This document shows positions 9,484 to 19,456 of a DNA stretch of 64,000 bases, one piece after another. The first letter of the stretch is position 1. Every line of letters starts with the position of its first letter. The translations under genes and the position numbers were made by a program. The DNA is from Cylindrospermopsis curvispora GIHE-G1 (GTDB lineage Bacteria > Cyanobacteriota > Cyanobacteriia > Cyanobacteriales > Nostocaceae), in assembly GCF_014489415.1 (NCBI RefSeq), contig NZ_CP060822.1, forward strand, positions 186,001 to 250,000, read 5' to 3'. The notes beneath the pieces were generated by a model. It searched no databases. It saw only the letters and a list, made by a program, of their open reading frames with translations, and was not told the origin of the DNA.

Positions 9484-11832
9484 TTACTCATGGCCATAAA
9501 AAGCCAGTCGCTGGGCGATCGCCTGATGATAAACATTGTCCATTTGAGGAATATCTATACGCATTACCTCATAGTCATCAAGGGTAGAAACGGTCAACCC
9601 GGATGATAAATTGACAACTGAACCCAACTTTTGCCAATTATTCCCTAGGTGTGCTTGTAAATAGGACTCCCAAACTTGTTGATAGGTTCCGGGTACGGAA
9701 ACTAGGATTCGGGCCCCGCCTTCACTAAAAAGTACTTCATCAAAGCGACATTCCTCATTAGAAGAAATTCCCAAATTAATGGAAGCTCCTAAATTACCAC
9801 TCAAACAGCATTCCGCTAAGGCAACTATTAGACCACCCTCAGCACTATCGTGGGCAGAACTAATCCATTTGTGACTAATACCATAACGACAGACCTGTTG
9901 CACATCCCGTTCCAGGGCAAAATCAATTTTTGGTGGTTTACCAGCAACAGTATGATGAATGACTGCTAAATATTCAGATCCACCCAACTCCAACTTTACG
10001 GAAACTGGTAAACCCAGCAGATAAATTCCATCACCTACATTTTGCCAACCCTGACCACAGATTTTTTGTAAATCTTCAATCAAACCAACCATTCCCACCA
10101 CCGGGGTAGGGTAAATTGCCTGGGGATTTCCCTGTGCATCAAAGGTCTCATTATATAAGGAAACATTACCACCCGTTACAGGAGTTCCCAGCTCCCTACA
10201 TCCTTCACTAATTCCTTTACAAGCATAAGCTAACTGCCAATAACCTATTTCCTTTTCTGGACTGCCAAAATTCAGGTTATCAGTCACTGCTAACGGTTGT
10301 GCACCCACACAACTAAGATTCCGCGCTGCTTCAGCCACTACTGCCTTAGCACCCTCATAAGGATCAAGATACACATAGCGCGAATTACAATCTACTGTAG
10401 CCGCTACTCCAGATTCCCAATTCGTTACCGTAGATCCTGATAAGGGACGTAATCGCAGCACTGCTGCATCCGCACCACCTGGCAACAATACCGTATTATT
10501 TTGCACCTGGTGATCATATTGACGATATACCCAACTCTTAGAAGCAATAGTAGGTGTATTGAGTAATTTCAAGAGAATATCTTGCCAACTTAAAAACTCT
10601 CCCTGCACCTCAATTCCCCTGACATCGCAAGTTGGTAACTTGGCTGAAGTCCACTCCCAAGCTAGTTTTACATATTCTGGAGGTTCGGACAATAGTTTCC
10701 TTTCATACAAAGGAGTATTTTCAGCCAAAGCCTTTGCTGGAATGGACGCTGCTACTTCCCCCTGAAATAAAATTCTCACCACTGGTTCACTAATTACCTC
10801 CCCTGCAACTACTGCATGGAGTCCCCAACGCTGGAAAATATCAATTAACTCCTGCTCTCTCCCCTTCTGGGACACAAATAACATCCTTTCCTGAGATTCG
10901 GAAAGCAAGTATTCATAAGGTGTCATTCCTAACTCTCGAGCCGGAACCTTATCTAAGTCAAACTCAATACCTACACCACCCTTAGCCGCCATTTCCGAAG
11001 TAGAGCAAGTAATCCCTGCAGCGCCCATATCCTGAGCAGCTACTACTGCTCCTGTCTTGAATGCTTCTAAACATGCCTCAATTAAGGACTTTTCTAGGAA
11101 TGGGTCGCCCACCTGCACTGCGGGACGGTTATCCATGGACTCATCAGTTAATTCAGCGCTGGCAAAACTAGCACCACCCATACCATCTCTCCCAGTGGTA
11201 GAACCAACGTATAGAACTGGGTTCCCTATTCCTGCTGCCCCAGATTTAACTATGGTGGGTGTTTCCATTAATCCCAAAGCCATCACATTAACTAGAGGAT
11301 TTCCCGAATAGGCTGAATCAAAATAAACTTCACCGCCCACAGTGGGAACACCTACACAATTGCCATAATGAGCTATACCTGACACTACACCCGTAAATAA
11401 TCTTTGGGTTTTTGGATCCTCTAAATTGCCAAACCGGAGGGAATTTAATAGTCCAATGGGACGCGCCCCCATGGTAAATATATCCCTTAATATACCACCT
11501 ACACCGGTAGCAGCGCCTTGAAAGGGCTCCACAGCAGAGGGATGATTATGGGACTCTATTTTAAATGCTAATTGCAGTCCCTGTCCCAAGTCTACCACAC
11601 CAGCATTTTCACCAGGTCCCACCACAATGCGTGGTCCGGTAGTGGGGAACTGTTTGAGCAACGGGCGGGAATTTTTATAGCAACAGTGTTCGGACCACAT
11701 CACTCCAAACATTCCCAATTCGGCCTTATTGGGGTGACGACCCAGACGACGCACTATGTCAGCATATTCATCTGGTTTAATGCCTTGGGAGGCGATTTCT
11801 TGGGAAGAAAAGGGACTTTCTGTGGTACTCAT
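9484..11832 (-). CDS. purL: Phosphoribosylformylglycinamidine synthase subunit PurL
   Basis: ATP-dependent conversion of FGAR to FGAM in purine synthesis. At 782 aa this is the small PurL type, which works with separate PurS and PurQ (neither in this window). Visible landmarks: [17 protein letters not shown] near residue 42, [23 protein letters not shown] (the ATP/substrate loop), [14 protein letters not shown] and a second AIRS-like half with [12 protein letters not shown] and [10 protein letters not shown]. The ATG at 11832 is well placed. It is divergent from the tRNA-Ala gene, with 134 bp between them. Confidence 0.96.
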   Translation of the reverse strand: MSTTESPFSSQEIASQGIKPDEYADIVRRLGRHPNKAELGMFGVMWSEHCCYKNSRPLLKQFPTTGPRIVVGPGENAGVVDLGQGLQLAFKIESHNHPSAVEPFQGAATGVGGILRDIFTMGARPIGLLNSLRFGNLEDPKTQRLFTGVVSGIAHYGNCVGVPTVGGEVYFDSAYSGNPLVNVMALGLMETPTIVKSGAAGIGNPVLYVGSTTGRDGMGGASFASAELTDESMDNRPAVQVGDPFLEKSLIEACLEAFKTGAVVAAQDMGAAGITCSTSEMAAKGGVGIEFDLDKVPARELGMTPYEYLLSESQERMLFVSQKGREQELIDIFQRWGLHAVVAGEVISEPVVRILFQGEVAASIPAKALAENTPLYERKLLSEPPEYVKLAWEWTSAKLPTCDVRGIEVQGEFLSWQDILLKLLNTPTIASKSWVYRQYDHQVQNNTVLLPGGADAAVLRLRPLSGSTVTNWESGVAATVDCNSRYVYLDPYEGAKAVVAEAARNLSCVGAQPLAVTDNLNFGSPEKEIGYWQLAYACKGISEGCRELGTPVTGGNVSLYNETFDAQGNPQAIYPTPVVGMVGLIEDLQKICGQGWQNVGDGIYLLGLPVSVKLELGGSEYLAVIHHTVAGKPPKIDFALERDVQQVCRYGISHKWISSAHDSAEGGLIVALAECCLSGNLGASINLGISSNEECRFDEVLFSEGGARILVSVPGTYQQVWESYLQAHLGNNWQKLGSVVNLSSGLTVSTLDDYEVMRIDIPQMDNVYHQAIAQRLAFYGHE

Positions 11833-11966
11833 GTCTGTTTTACACCAAAGGTACAGATGTTTATTTTATCGAAAAGTTGCGATAAAACCGGTGTTTCTAG
11901 CACGGCTTTTTTAGAAAATCTGCTTGACATCTTGAACAAGACAAGGTAATATCCAAAGATAGTCGA

Positions 11967-12039
11967 GGGGTTATAGCTCAATTGGTAGAGCGCTTCAATG
12001 GCATTGAAGAGGTCAGCGGTTCGATTCCGCTTAACTCCA
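11967..12039 (+). tRNA. tRNA-Ala (anticodon GGC)
   Basis: A complete cloverleaf of 73 nt can be folded by eye: acceptor GGGGTTA/TAACTCC, D stem GCTC/GAGC, anticodon stem CTTCA/TGAAG around loop ATGGCAT, variable loop AGGTC, and T stem AGCGG/CCGCT with TTCGATT. The anticodon is GGC (alanine). The acceptor contains the G3-U70 wobble pair, the main alanine identity element, and discriminator A73. The CCA end is not encoded. Mobile-element debris begins 60 bp downstream. Confidence 0.95.
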
Positions 12040-12100
12040 CTCTAAATACGATTAGAAAAGCAAGCTTGTCAAAAATCTGCTTTAATAAAATTAGACTAGT

Positions 12101-12217
12101 ATGGAATTCTTGCAGCAATGACTGTAGAGGGAAGCACAAATACAGAAGTATTTCTCAATTATGTAAATCAGGTTTTATTACCCCAATTATGGAAAGGGGC
12201 TATTGTTGTTTTAGATG
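12101..12217 (+). pseudogene. IS630-family transposase fragment
   Basis: About 39 codons in one frame read GILAAMTVEGSTNTEV..VLLPQLWKGAIVVLD, the middle of an IS630-type DDE transposase just before the second catalytic Asp. Sequence outside it is unrelated. It corresponds to the part that is missing from the broken IS630 copy at 24473-25133. An IS200/IS605 element starts 22 bp to its right. Confidence 0.7.
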
Positions 12218-12317
12218 TGGGGAAAATTAATCGCCTCACAAGAAAATCGCCGAAAGGCACGGAAGCCACTTGGCTTTAGACAGGAAGTGCCAACGGCGAA
12301 TTTATTCGCCTTGATAT

Positions 12318-12678
12318 TTAACCGTGATGCGGCTCTTCAATATACCTTTTAATAACATCTGCTGAAACCTGTCCAGCAGTGGAATAAAAATAACTATTAG
12401 TCCATAGGCTAGGAAGTTTAAGTAATTCAGGAAATTTTCGTCTTAACAAGCAAGATGACCGTCCTTTAAAAGCTTTAACCACTTGATTTATAGCAACATC
12501 TGGTTGATGTTCTACAAATAAATGAACATGGTGCAACCTCAAGAGCGAGGATATCCCAGTCTTTTTCTTTGGCTAGTTCGTAAATTATCTGTCGAAGGCA
12601 TTTAGGTATCTATACAAGATGCACTACTGCATTACCTTTTGAGTGATTTCCTATTCTGTATTCCAGTGTTGTCTTCAT
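12318..12678 (-). pseudogene. tnpA: tnpA pseudogene, IS200/IS605 HUH transposase (copy 1)
   Basis: Y1 (HUH) transposase that would cut and join single-stranded element ends. From ATG 12678 the frame reads MKTTLEYRIGNHSKGNAVVHLV and then hits a TAG where the family has Trp (HLVWIPK). Sequence is then lost, and a short deletion just before the HUH motif (family APDHVHLF) shifts the frame. The HVHLF motif and the catalytic-Tyr segment VIKRYI survive downstream (12318-12542). The same lesions occur in copy 2. Confidence 0.85.
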
Positions 12679-12727
12679 ATTGTTTCGTGGCTGCTATTGA
12701 CAAGTAAATCATATCTCAACTATACTT

Positions 12728-13623
12728 TTGAAATCAACAAACATTGAAGGTCGAACAATGTACGGATGCCAACAAGTTCTTATCAAGTCCGATAAATCAA
12801 TAACAGCCATATTGGAGTACGTCTGCACAGAAGCTAAAAAGCTGACAAATTGTGGCGTTTACTATTCTAGGCAGATGTACTTTAAAACTGGTTATATTCC
12901 TAGTAGAGCAGATTTGCATAAACAACTAGGAACTTATCAGAAAAACGTTCATTTGTTTCTAATCTGGGAACATCATTTATTGTTGATGGACTTCATTTAA
13001 AAAGTTTAAATCAGTGGTACAACAAATCAGTAGCTAAACTTAAAAGTGATAAACCGCAAGGTTTTTGGTCTAACAGATTAGCTGCTATTACCGAAAAAAG
13101 AAACCGACAAATGCGTGATGCAGTTAACAAAGCTGCAAGAATAGTCGTTAACCACTGTATTGAAAATAAGATTGGTGCTATTGTTTTTGGATGGAATAAA
13201 GGACAAAAAGATAGTATTGATTTGGGGTCTAAAAACAATCAGAAGTTTGTCCAAATTCCCACAGCAAGATTAAAAGACCGTATTGCTCAATTATGTAAAC
13301 AATACGGAATAGATTTTATTGAAACAGAAGAATCATACACTTCTCAATCATCGTTTTTTGATTGCGACAATATACCTAAATTCGGTGAAAAACCCGAAGG
13401 GTGGAAAGCAAGCGGGAAACGAGTTAGTCGTGGAGTATATGAAACTTCTGATGGGTTCAAAATTAATGCGGACTGTAATGGTGCTGCTAATATTTTGAAA
13501 AAAGTAGCGGTGATGCTAGGAATTGATCTTAGCGGAATCAGTAGAGGCTGTTTAAGCCAGCCTCAGAAAGTTCGTTTATGGACTCTTCAGAAATCTCCGT
13601 GTCTTCAGACCGGAGAAGCTTAA
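12728..13623 (+). pseudogene. tnpB: tnpB pseudogene with 421-bp internal deletion (copy 1)
   Basis: Nearly identical to the intact tnpB at 44143-45459, but 421 bp are missing after codon ~80, at about 12954. The deletion is not a multiple of three, so the frame is lost and stops appear. The part encoding the RuvC-II and RuvC-III segments (ETEESYTS, ADCNGAAN; 13111-13623) is still readable in the original frame. The 3' hairpin is retained. Confidence 0.88.
13594..13616 (+). repeat. Right-end hairpin of IS200/IS605 copy 1
   Basis: TCTCCG-T-GTC, loop TTCA, GAC-CGGAGA, inside the last codons of tnpB and 7 bp from the element end. The sequence is identical in copy 2. It is the likely right-end hairpin read by TnpA and the 3' hairpin of a TnpB guide RNA. 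Confidence 0.6.
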
Positions 13624-14062
13624 TCGACCATAATATCAAATTTGTTGCATAAGTCAAGCCGTAATTGCGGTTAATTTACATTTCTTTTCAATTCATACTG
13701 GTCAGGAGTCAGATTGCTGTTGTGTCAATTTAATTTATCCTAGTGTTAAAAACGCAAGATTTGGAAACAATCAAGGATTTACTCAGGATCTAAAGCGTGA
13801 TCGATATAAGATTCCTAGTCGTTAAAATTTCTGTTTAGAAAATTCTGCACTTGCAGTTTATTCTCTTACTACGCCAGTTCAACTTATCTCAGTATTTACC
13901 ACGTGAACGATGATGAGTTTTTATTTCTGGTAGCAGGCACTGTAATAGTGTTATGATCTCCCACGTGGGCTGTGTGTGGTTTTTGAGTTTTCGTTTTGCA
14001 AGACTATAACTCTACTACATTGGCCCTTCCTTTTCATACTCTTTTTTTGGCTAAGGTATTAA
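13624..14062. other. Intergenic region, no gene recognised
   Basis: About 440 bp between the IS200/IS605 copy 1 right end and the chorismate lyase gene. It contains no long frame, tRNA or obvious repeat. A short readable stretch around 13680-13825 may be decayed coding sequence, but I cannot assign it to a family. The right portion must hold the promoter of the chorismate lyase gene. Confidence 0.4.
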
Positions 14063-14698
14063 TTGACTACTACTATTGCTCCCCCAATCAGCAAGTTGCC
14101 AACCAGTTGGCATCCTCTCCAACCCATTTGGCAAGGTGAGGAAGAGGAAATTCAAGGAGGACTGCCACACACCCAATTAGCTCCCCCATGGCAGTTGTTA
14201 TTATTGGGTGATGGTTCCCCCACTAAACATCTACAATTACTCACCTGTGAACCAATAGAAGTGGACGTAATTGATATGTCATTTGTGGGCATGGATTTAG
14301 ATCAGGCTCCCAATTTAATTGAAACCGTACCGGGCCCAAGATTACGACGACAGGTATGGCTAAAGACATCATCCGGTCAAAGATTGGGTTATGCTACATC
14401 TTGGTGGGAGGCCAGTCATGTAGATGAATTTTTGCAAAACCGCTCTCTACCAATTTGGGCAAGTTTAGCAAGAATTCGTACAGAATTGTATAGGGACATT
14501 CGGGGAATTTATTGCGGTTACTCGGATGGGCTACAGTTAGGTTTTGGGCAACCAGGACCTTTTTGGGGTCGCCATTACTTGTTTTGGCATCGCGGAAAAC
14601 CTTTAACCTTAATTTATGAGGTTTTCTCACCCTATTTAACTAAATACTTGGGTGAAACTGTGGTATCCACTTCACCAGTGGATTTGAGTAGGTTGTAG
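14063..14698 (+). CDS. Chorismate lyase (chorismate pyruvate-lyase family)
   Basis: Matches the cyanobacterial chorismate pyruvate-lyase-like family (DUF98), which makes 4-hydroxybenzoate from chorismate, the head group for plastoquinone. Typical features are [16 protein letters not shown] (about residues 46-62), the [22 protein letters not shown] segment (about 94-115) and [22 protein letters not shown] near the C-terminus (about 180-200). Length 211 aa is normal. The start is TTG at 14063, the only start candidate before the conserved region. The ccsB gene begins 18 bp after its stop, so the two are probably co-transcribed. Confidence 0.82.
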   Translation: MTTTIAPPISKLPTSWHPLQPIWQGEEEEIQGGLPHTQLAPPWQLLLLGDGSPTKHLQLLTCEPIEVDVIDMSFVGMDLDQAPNLIETVPGPRLRRQVWLKTSSGQRLGYATSWWEASHVDEFLQNRSLPIWASLARIRTELYRDIRGIYCGYSDGLQLGFGQPGPFWGRHYLFWHRGKPLTLIYEVFSPYLTKYLGETVVSTSPVDLSRL

Positions 14699-14715
14699 AT
14701 ACCGGAGAACTGTTT

Positions 14716-15759
14716 ATGAATCTGGTTGTACTCCAGAATTGGCTAGATAATGCTTCCTTTGCTATTTTGTTCTGTACCATGCTGATATATTGGGTGGGGA
14801 CGGCTTTTCCCAGTTTGTCCATCACCGCAGCACTGGGAACCGCTGGAATGGCCATTGCCAATTTGTCCATTGCTGCTCTATTAACAGCAAGATGGATAGA
14901 GGCGGGTTATTTCCCTTTGAGTAATCTTTATGAATCCCTATTTTTTCTCACCTGGGGAATTACTGCTATTCATCTAATTGCCGAGTATACTAGTCGTAGC
15001 AGATTGGTAGGGGTAGTAACTGCTCCTGTAGCTATGGGCATTACCGCTTTTGCCACCCTCACCCTACCATCGCAAATGCAGAATTCAGAACCACTAGTAC
15101 CAGCTCTCAAGTCTAACTGGCTAATGATGCACGTCAGTGTGATGATGTTAAGCTACTCAGCTTTAATGGTAGGTTCTTTACTGGCGATCGCATTTTTAAT
15201 TGTCACCCAGGGTCAAAATATTGAATTACAGGGTAGTTCGGTAGGTAATGGTGGTTATCGTACGAATGGTTATAAACTGCTCAAACCCCAGGAATTAATA
15301 ATGGAAGGTTCTGGAGGAGAAAAGAATGGTTTTGCCCGGGTAGAAAGCAATCAAAATGGTAATGGATATGGTACAGCGGTTTTAGAAGTGGTGAAAGCGG
15401 ACCATATATCACCAGTTACAACCCTTTCTCCCCAACGTCTGACCCTAGCGGAAACCTTGGACAACATTAGCTATCGGGTAATTGGTCTTGGTTTTCCCCT
15501 ACTAACAATAGGTATTATTGCTGGTGGGGTATGGGCCAATGAGGCCTGGGGTTCCTATTGGAGTTGGGATCCTAAAGAAACTTGGGCCCTAATTACCTGG
15601 TTGGTTTTTGCTGCTTACCTTCACGCCAGAATTACCCGTGGTTGGCAAGGGAGAAAACCAGCAATTTTAGCAGCTGGTGGTTTTTTAGTGGTTTGGACCT
15701 GCTATTTAGGCGTAAATCTATTGGGTAAAGGCTTACATTCCTACGGTTGGTTTTTCTAA
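14716..15759 (+). CDS. ccsB: c-type cytochrome biogenesis protein CcsB (CcsA/ResC family)
   Basis: Multi-spanning thylakoid or plasma membrane protein that handles haem for attachment to c-type cytochromes, working with a Ccs1/ResB partner not in this window. It has about eight hydrophobic segments. The WWD haem-handling motif [15 protein letters not shown] lies near residue 276, and conserved His are in [13 protein letters not shown] (about 137) and GLHSYGWFF at the C-terminus. The hydrophilic loop at about 160-240, rich in Asn/Gly, is typical of cyanobacterial versions. ATG start, 347 aa. Naming varies in cyanobacteria (CcsA or CcsB for the same family). Confidence 0.93.
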   Translation: MNLVVLQNWLDNASFAILFCTMLIYWVGTAFPSLSITAALGTAGMAIANLSIAALLTARWIEAGYFPLSNLYESLFFLTWGITAIHLIAEYTSRSRLVGVVTAPVAMGITAFATLTLPSQMQNSEPLVPALKSNWLMMHVSVMMLSYSALMVGSLLAIAFLIVTQGQNIELQGSSVGNGGYRTNGYKLLKPQELIMEGSGGEKNGFARVESNQNGNGYGTAVLEVVKADHISPVTTLSPQRLTLAETLDNISYRVIGLGFPLLTIGIIAGGVWANEAWGSYWSWDPKETWALITWLVFAAYLHARITRGWQGRKPAILAAGGFLVVWTCYLGVNLLGKGLHSYGWFF

Positions 15760-15762
15760 TTC

Positions 15763-15858
15763 TAAGTAGGGAAGGGAGGCACAATTATTTGTAGGATGGG
15801 TTTCTTTCCTCAACCCATCCTAATGTTCATCTTATATTTAATTCCACCCACCCACTTA
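15763..15858 (+). repeat. MITE copy A, short one-hairpin form
   Basis: TA-AGTAGG at the left and CCACT-TA at the right bound 96 bp. The interior has one hairpin, GGATGGGTT/AACCCATCC, in place of the two hairpins of the long form. The tail ATCTTATATTTAATTCCACC is shared with all other copies. It lies just after the ccsB stop. Confidence 0.8.
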
Positions 15859-15879
15859 TCAGGGGGAATCTCCCCTGAT
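15858..15879 (+). terminator. Hairpin downstream of ccsB
   Basis: ATCAGGGG, loop GAATCT, CCCCTGAT: an 8-bp perfect stem abutting the MITE, between ccsB and the permease gene. No T-run follows, so termination is uncertain. Confidence 0.35.
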
Positions 15880-15961
15880 CCCCATTCCCGATTTGAACAA
15901 TATTTAGATAGAATAACTGGGCATAACCTAAAGTTACCAAATCGCTTTTGACTAAGACGAA

Positions 15962-17014
15962 ATGATGATAAGTCAATTAAATAATGGTTTTACTCTATTT
16001 CTAAGTCTGCTGGTCGAGGCAATGCCTTTTTTGCTTTTAGGTGTTTTATTTTCTAGCTTGTTGTTGTTTTTCGTTGAAGAGCGCAAACTTGTAGATATAA
16101 TGCCTAAAAATCCCCTCCTGGGAGCTTTGTTTGGCAGCATGATTGGCTTTTTATTTCCAGTTTGCGAGTGTGGTAACGTACCAGTAGCTAGACGATTATT
16201 AATGCAGGGAGTACCTACGTCAGTTGCTATTGGTTTTTTGCTAGCAGCACCAACTATTAATCCAATTGTGATTTGGGCAACATGGACTGCATTTAGGGAT
16301 CAACCAGAAATAGTAGTTTTAAGAGTGGTCTTATCTTTATCAATTGCTACTATTATTGGCTTTGTGTTCAGCTTTCAAAAGGATATTACTCCTTACCTGC
16401 AACCCCAGATCGCCCGTTATTTGAAATTTAACCCTCCAGCACAGACAGAACCAAAAACCTCAGCAAGACAATTACAAGAACAGGTTACAACTCCCAGTCC
16501 CCTTTTACAATCGGGAACCTACATCCTCGGTGGTAAAGCAGGTATATCCACCCGGTTAAGTGGAAATTCTTCTCAAACAGCTCTAAAAACAACCAATAGA
16601 ACTTTAATGGGGAAACTTGGTCTGGTTTTAGACAATGCTATCCAGGAACTCCGAGAATTGGGAGCTGTAATGGTAATAGGTAGTGCCATAGCGGCTGCTA
16701 TTCAAGTATTAGCCCCTCGGGATGTGATCCTCAGTTTAGGTGCGGGGCCAATTAGTTCAATTCTTACCATGTTATTACTGGCTACAGTGGTATCAATTTG
16801 TTCCACGGTGGACTCCTTCTTTGCCCTCTCCTTCGCTTCAACTTTTACCAGTGGATCTTTATTAGCCTTTCTTGTCTTTGGTCCAATGATTGACATTAAA
16901 GGTGTGGGATTAATGTTATCAGTTTTTAAACCAAAGGCTCTGTTTTACTTATTTGCCTTAGCAGGTCAACTGACACTTTTATCTACTTTGTTTTTAAATC
17001 TCTACATCATGTAG
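15962..17014 (+). CDS. Permease of the DUF318/ArsP-like family
   Basis: Integral membrane protein with about eight predicted helices in two bundles (about residues 8-140 and 225-350), separated by a hydrophilic loop of about 70 residues. The motif FPVCECGNVPVARRL (about residue 60) with its two cysteines is the family hallmark, mirrored by VVSICSTVDSFFALSFA (about 275) in the second half. Relatives include ArsP-type organoarsenical efflux proteins and YcgR; the substrate here is unknown. The start ATG ATG is at 15962. The next gene, 24 bp downstream, encodes the usual partner subunit. Confidence 0.87.
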   Translation: MMISQLNNGFTLFLSLLVEAMPFLLLGVLFSSLLLFFVEERKLVDIMPKNPLLGALFGSMIGFLFPVCECGNVPVARRLLMQGVPTSVAIGFLLAAPTINPIVIWATWTAFRDQPEIVVLRVVLSLSIATIIGFVFSFQKDITPYLQPQIARYLKFNPPAQTEPKTSARQLQEQVTTPSPLLQSGTYILGGKAGISTRLSGNSSQTALKTTNRTLMGKLGLVLDNAIQELRELGAVMVIGSAIAAAIQVLAPRDVILSLGAGPISSILTMLLLATVVSICSTVDSFFALSFASTFTSGSLLAFLVFGPMIDIKGVGLMLSVFKPKALFYLFALAGQLTLLSTLFLNLYIM

Positions 17015-17038
17015 CTTAAATACCGTAAATTACCGTGT

Positions 17039-17815
17039 ATGAGTTCACTACGAAATGCTAAATCCCTAACCATTAATCATTTACTCTCTTGGTTAGAAGT
17101 AGTAGCCATTGCTGCTTGGGGAGTGCTAATCTTGAAATACTGGCTAACTGATAAACTGAATCTCTTAATTCATCCTGATTTCTTTTGGTTAGTCATTGTA
17201 GCTGCTATTGGTTTACTGACCATGAGTTTTTGTAAAAGTTTACAACTTTGGCACAAAATTCCTCCTGATCAAATCACCAGTGGTGAACAACATATTAATG
17301 TGTTTCCCCCTGGATGGAGTAGCAGCTTGCTATTAGTTGCTGCGGTTTTAGGATTTATTATTAGTCCTCAAGTCTTTGCTTCCCAAACAGCACTGAATAG
17401 AGAAGTTACCGAAATACTAGGAGCAACACGGACTCAACCCCAGGCCTTTCGTGCTAACACCCGTCCAGAAGAGCGAACTCTAATAGATTGGGTAAGAATA
17501 CTCAGTGCCTATCCGGAACCGGACGCTTATACTGGACAGAAGGTCAAAGTCCAAGGGTTTGTGATTCACTCCCAGGAACTCAATCTAGACCATCTTATCT
17601 TAGCTAGGTTTGTGATTACTTGTTGTGCTGCGGACGTTTATCCCGCTGGATTACCTGTCCAACTCCCCACTAATCGCGACCAATATCCCCCAGATACCTG
17701 GTTAGAAGTGGAAGGACAAATGATCACGTCCAATATTGCCGATAAACGCCGACTCACTATTAAGGCTAATTCTATCCACCAAATTCCCCAGCCCAAAAAT
17801 CCTTATAGTTATTAG
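17039..17815 (+). CDS. TIGR03943-family putative permease subunit (YcgQ-like)
   Basis: Partner of the upstream DUF318 permease in many bacteria. Three or four hydrophobic segments (about residues 14-32, 44-64 and 95-113) are followed by a soluble C-terminal domain. That domain carries the family sequence VQGFVIHSQELNLDHLILARFVITCCAADVYPAG; the CC pair (about 197) suggests metal or redox binding. ATG start, 258 aa. The tight spacing with the permease supports one operon. Confidence 0.85.
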   Translation: MSSLRNAKSLTINHLLSWLEVVAIAAWGVLILKYWLTDKLNLLIHPDFFWLVIVAAIGLLTMSFCKSLQLWHKIPPDQITSGEQHINVFPPGWSSSLLLVAAVLGFIISPQVFASQTALNREVTEILGATRTQPQAFRANTRPEERTLIDWVRILSAYPEPDAYTGQKVKVQGFVIHSQELNLDHLILARFVITCCAADVYPAGLPVQLPTNRDQYPPDTWLEVEGQMITSNIADKRRLTIKANSIHQIPQPKNPYSY

Positions 17816-17904
17816 GTGTATTAGGTGACTAAAATATGTTAACTAACTCGAGACTTGTTTAGATTTGTTTGGATTTGTACAGGAATTATTTTCCATTTCT
17901 ACCG

Positions 17905-19416
17905 ATGACTAAAACCTATAAATCTATTTTGTCTTTTTCACAATTAGATCGTGCGGCGATCGCCGTGATATTAGTGTTAGGCTTGTTGATTGGAATAACC
18001 ATTGCTCAGGGGGATGGTGTAAAACCCACTGTGCGCAGTTTTAGTTGGCAAGATCGACAAATTGGTGCGGAAGATACTGCATTTAGTCTGGTCTTTAGTC
18101 GTCCCATGGATACCAAAAGTGTGGAGGATAATTTGCAAATTACCCCACCACTAGCTGGTAAAATCAGCTGGGCGGGGAAAAGGATGGTTTACACACTATT
18201 AACACCAGCTCCCTATGGCACAAATTATCAAGTTTCGTTAAATAAAGCCAAGGACAAATTTTCCCGCAGTCAGAATAAAAACAGATTAATCAAATCCTTT
18301 ACCGGAAGTTTTTCTACTCGCAATCGTGCGTTAGTTTATATTGGTACGAGTCCCCAGGAATATGGCAGGTTGGTTCTTTATAACTTAACCCAAGAGCAGA
18401 AAACCATACTTACCCCTAGAGATTTAATTGTTATGGACTTTGAGCCATTTCCTATGGGAGATAAAATCCTGTTTTCCGCTCGTGCGAGTAATAATCCAGA
18501 TTTACTGTCGGCGCAAATTTATACAGTGACCACAGGAATAGCTAACGGACAAGAAGAAAAGTCAGAACCAGCAGGTAAACTGGGTTTAATGTTGGACAAT
18601 CAGGAGTATCAAAACCTCAAGTTTGACTTGTCCCCTGATGGAGTGACCCTTGTGGTTCAAAGAGGTAAAAAAGATAATCCTGGAGATTTTGGACTATGGT
18701 ATTCATCCCTGGATAACCTAGATTCTAATGGAAAAGTAATACTAAAACGCTTAGAAGGTAAACCAGCAGGTGACTTTATCATTACACCGGATAGCAAAGC
18801 AGTAGCAGTTGCCCAAGGACAAGGAACTGCGATTTTATCCCTAGCAGGGGATACAAGTAAACCATTGGACTTTTTACCTCAGTTTGGTTTGGTACAAGCT
18901 TTCTCTAAAGATGGTTCCCAAGCTGCTATGGTAAAATTTAATGGCGATTACACTAAAGATTTATTCTTGGTTACCAATCAGGGAGTTCAGAAACCATTAC
19001 TAAAAACTTCAGGATCCATACTTTATTGCAGTTTTGATCCTTCCTCACCCACTCTATACTGCTTGTTAACTAGTTTAGTATCACAAGATAAATATGTGGA
19101 ACAACCTTACCTAGTGGCGATCAATCTGGATACAAAAAAGTACAAACCAATTTTAATGTTACCCGTAGGACAAAGAAATGTACAAATGAGCCTGGCTCCC
19201 GATGGTTTAGCAGTTTTGTTTGACCAAACTGTACCTATAAGTAATAACACCCTTTCCTTACCACCTAGTATCTTGAAAACTGATGATGGAGAGGCGATCG
19301 CCAAAAGTAGTCTATGGTTCATGCCCCTACTACCGATTGCTGAAGATCAAGCCAAGTCTCTGATTAAACCGGAAGCACTTCCCATAGATGGGTTTAACCC
19401 GGTATGGCTCCCATAA
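17905..19416 (+). CDS. Membrane-anchored Ig-like/beta-propeller protein of unknown function
   Basis: I prefer ATG 17905 (503 aa) to the in-frame TTG at 17869. One N-terminal hydrophobic segment (AAIAVILVLGLLIGITIA, about residues 15-32) looks like an anchor or signal. Residues 40-140 resemble an SbsA-type bacterial Ig-like domain (FSLVFSRPMDTKSV, VYTLLTPAPYGTNYQVSL). The remainder has recurring segments such as FDLSPDGVTLVV, ITPDSKAVAVAQ and FSKDGSQAAMV, as in TolB/WD40-like propellers. It is probably periplasmic or cell-surface. No enzyme motif is seen. The next gene starts 40 bp downstream. Confidence 0.72.
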   Translation: MTKTYKSILSFSQLDRAAIAVILVLGLLIGITIAQGDGVKPTVRSFSWQDRQIGAEDTAFSLVFSRPMDTKSVEDNLQITPPLAGKISWAGKRMVYTLLTPAPYGTNYQVSLNKAKDKFSRSQNKNRLIKSFTGSFSTRNRALVYIGTSPQEYGRLVLYNLTQEQKTILTPRDLIVMDFEPFPMGDKILFSARASNNPDLLSAQIYTVTTGIANGQEEKSEPAGKLGLMLDNQEYQNLKFDLSPDGVTLVVQRGKKDNPGDFGLWYSSLDNLDSNGKVILKRLEGKPAGDFIITPDSKAVAVAQGQGTAILSLAGDTSKPLDFLPQFGLVQAFSKDGSQAAMVKFNGDYTKDLFLVTNQGVQKPLLKTSGSILYCSFDPSSPTLYCLLTSLVSQDKYVEQPYLVAINLDTKKYKPILMLPVGQRNVQMSLAPDGLAVLFDQTVPISNNTLSLPPSILKTDDGEAIAKSSLWFMPLLPIAEDQAKSLIKPEALPIDGFNPVWLP

Positions 19417-19456
19417 CCTTTCTATTATTTCACAATTATACAGAGAGAAACAAGTC

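Larger units (their letters stand above)
12240..13623 (+). mobile_element. IS200/IS605-type element, copy 1 (defective)
   Basis: Ends were set by comparison with the second copy at 43659-45459. The left end begins AAGAAAATCGCCG just after the target tetranucleotide TCAC (12236-12239), and the right end coincides with the tnpB stop codon. The left end carries small palindromes (GGCGAA/TTCGCC; AAGCC/GGCTT). tnpA is on the minus strand and tnpB on the plus strand, a divergent layout. Copy 1 is 1384 bp because 421 bp are missing from tnpB, and tnpA is also broken, so this copy is dead. Confidence 0.85.

Noticed and set aside
11572-11949. 125-aa plus-strand frame overlapping the purL 5' end
   Set aside because: Lies antisense to a clearly conserved part of purL and has no family resemblance.
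11967-12240. tRNA-Ala as the attachment site of an integrated island
   Set aside because: No duplicated tRNA 3' end and no integrase gene are seen in the window; the nearby debris is IS-derived.
12318-12542. A functional 74-aa tnpA
   Set aside because: It lacks the N-terminal half, which lies upstream in other frames with a stop; this is a pseudogene piece.
14394-14870. Minus-strand frames over the chorismate lyase and ccsB genes
   Set aside because: Shadows of well-supported plus-strand genes.
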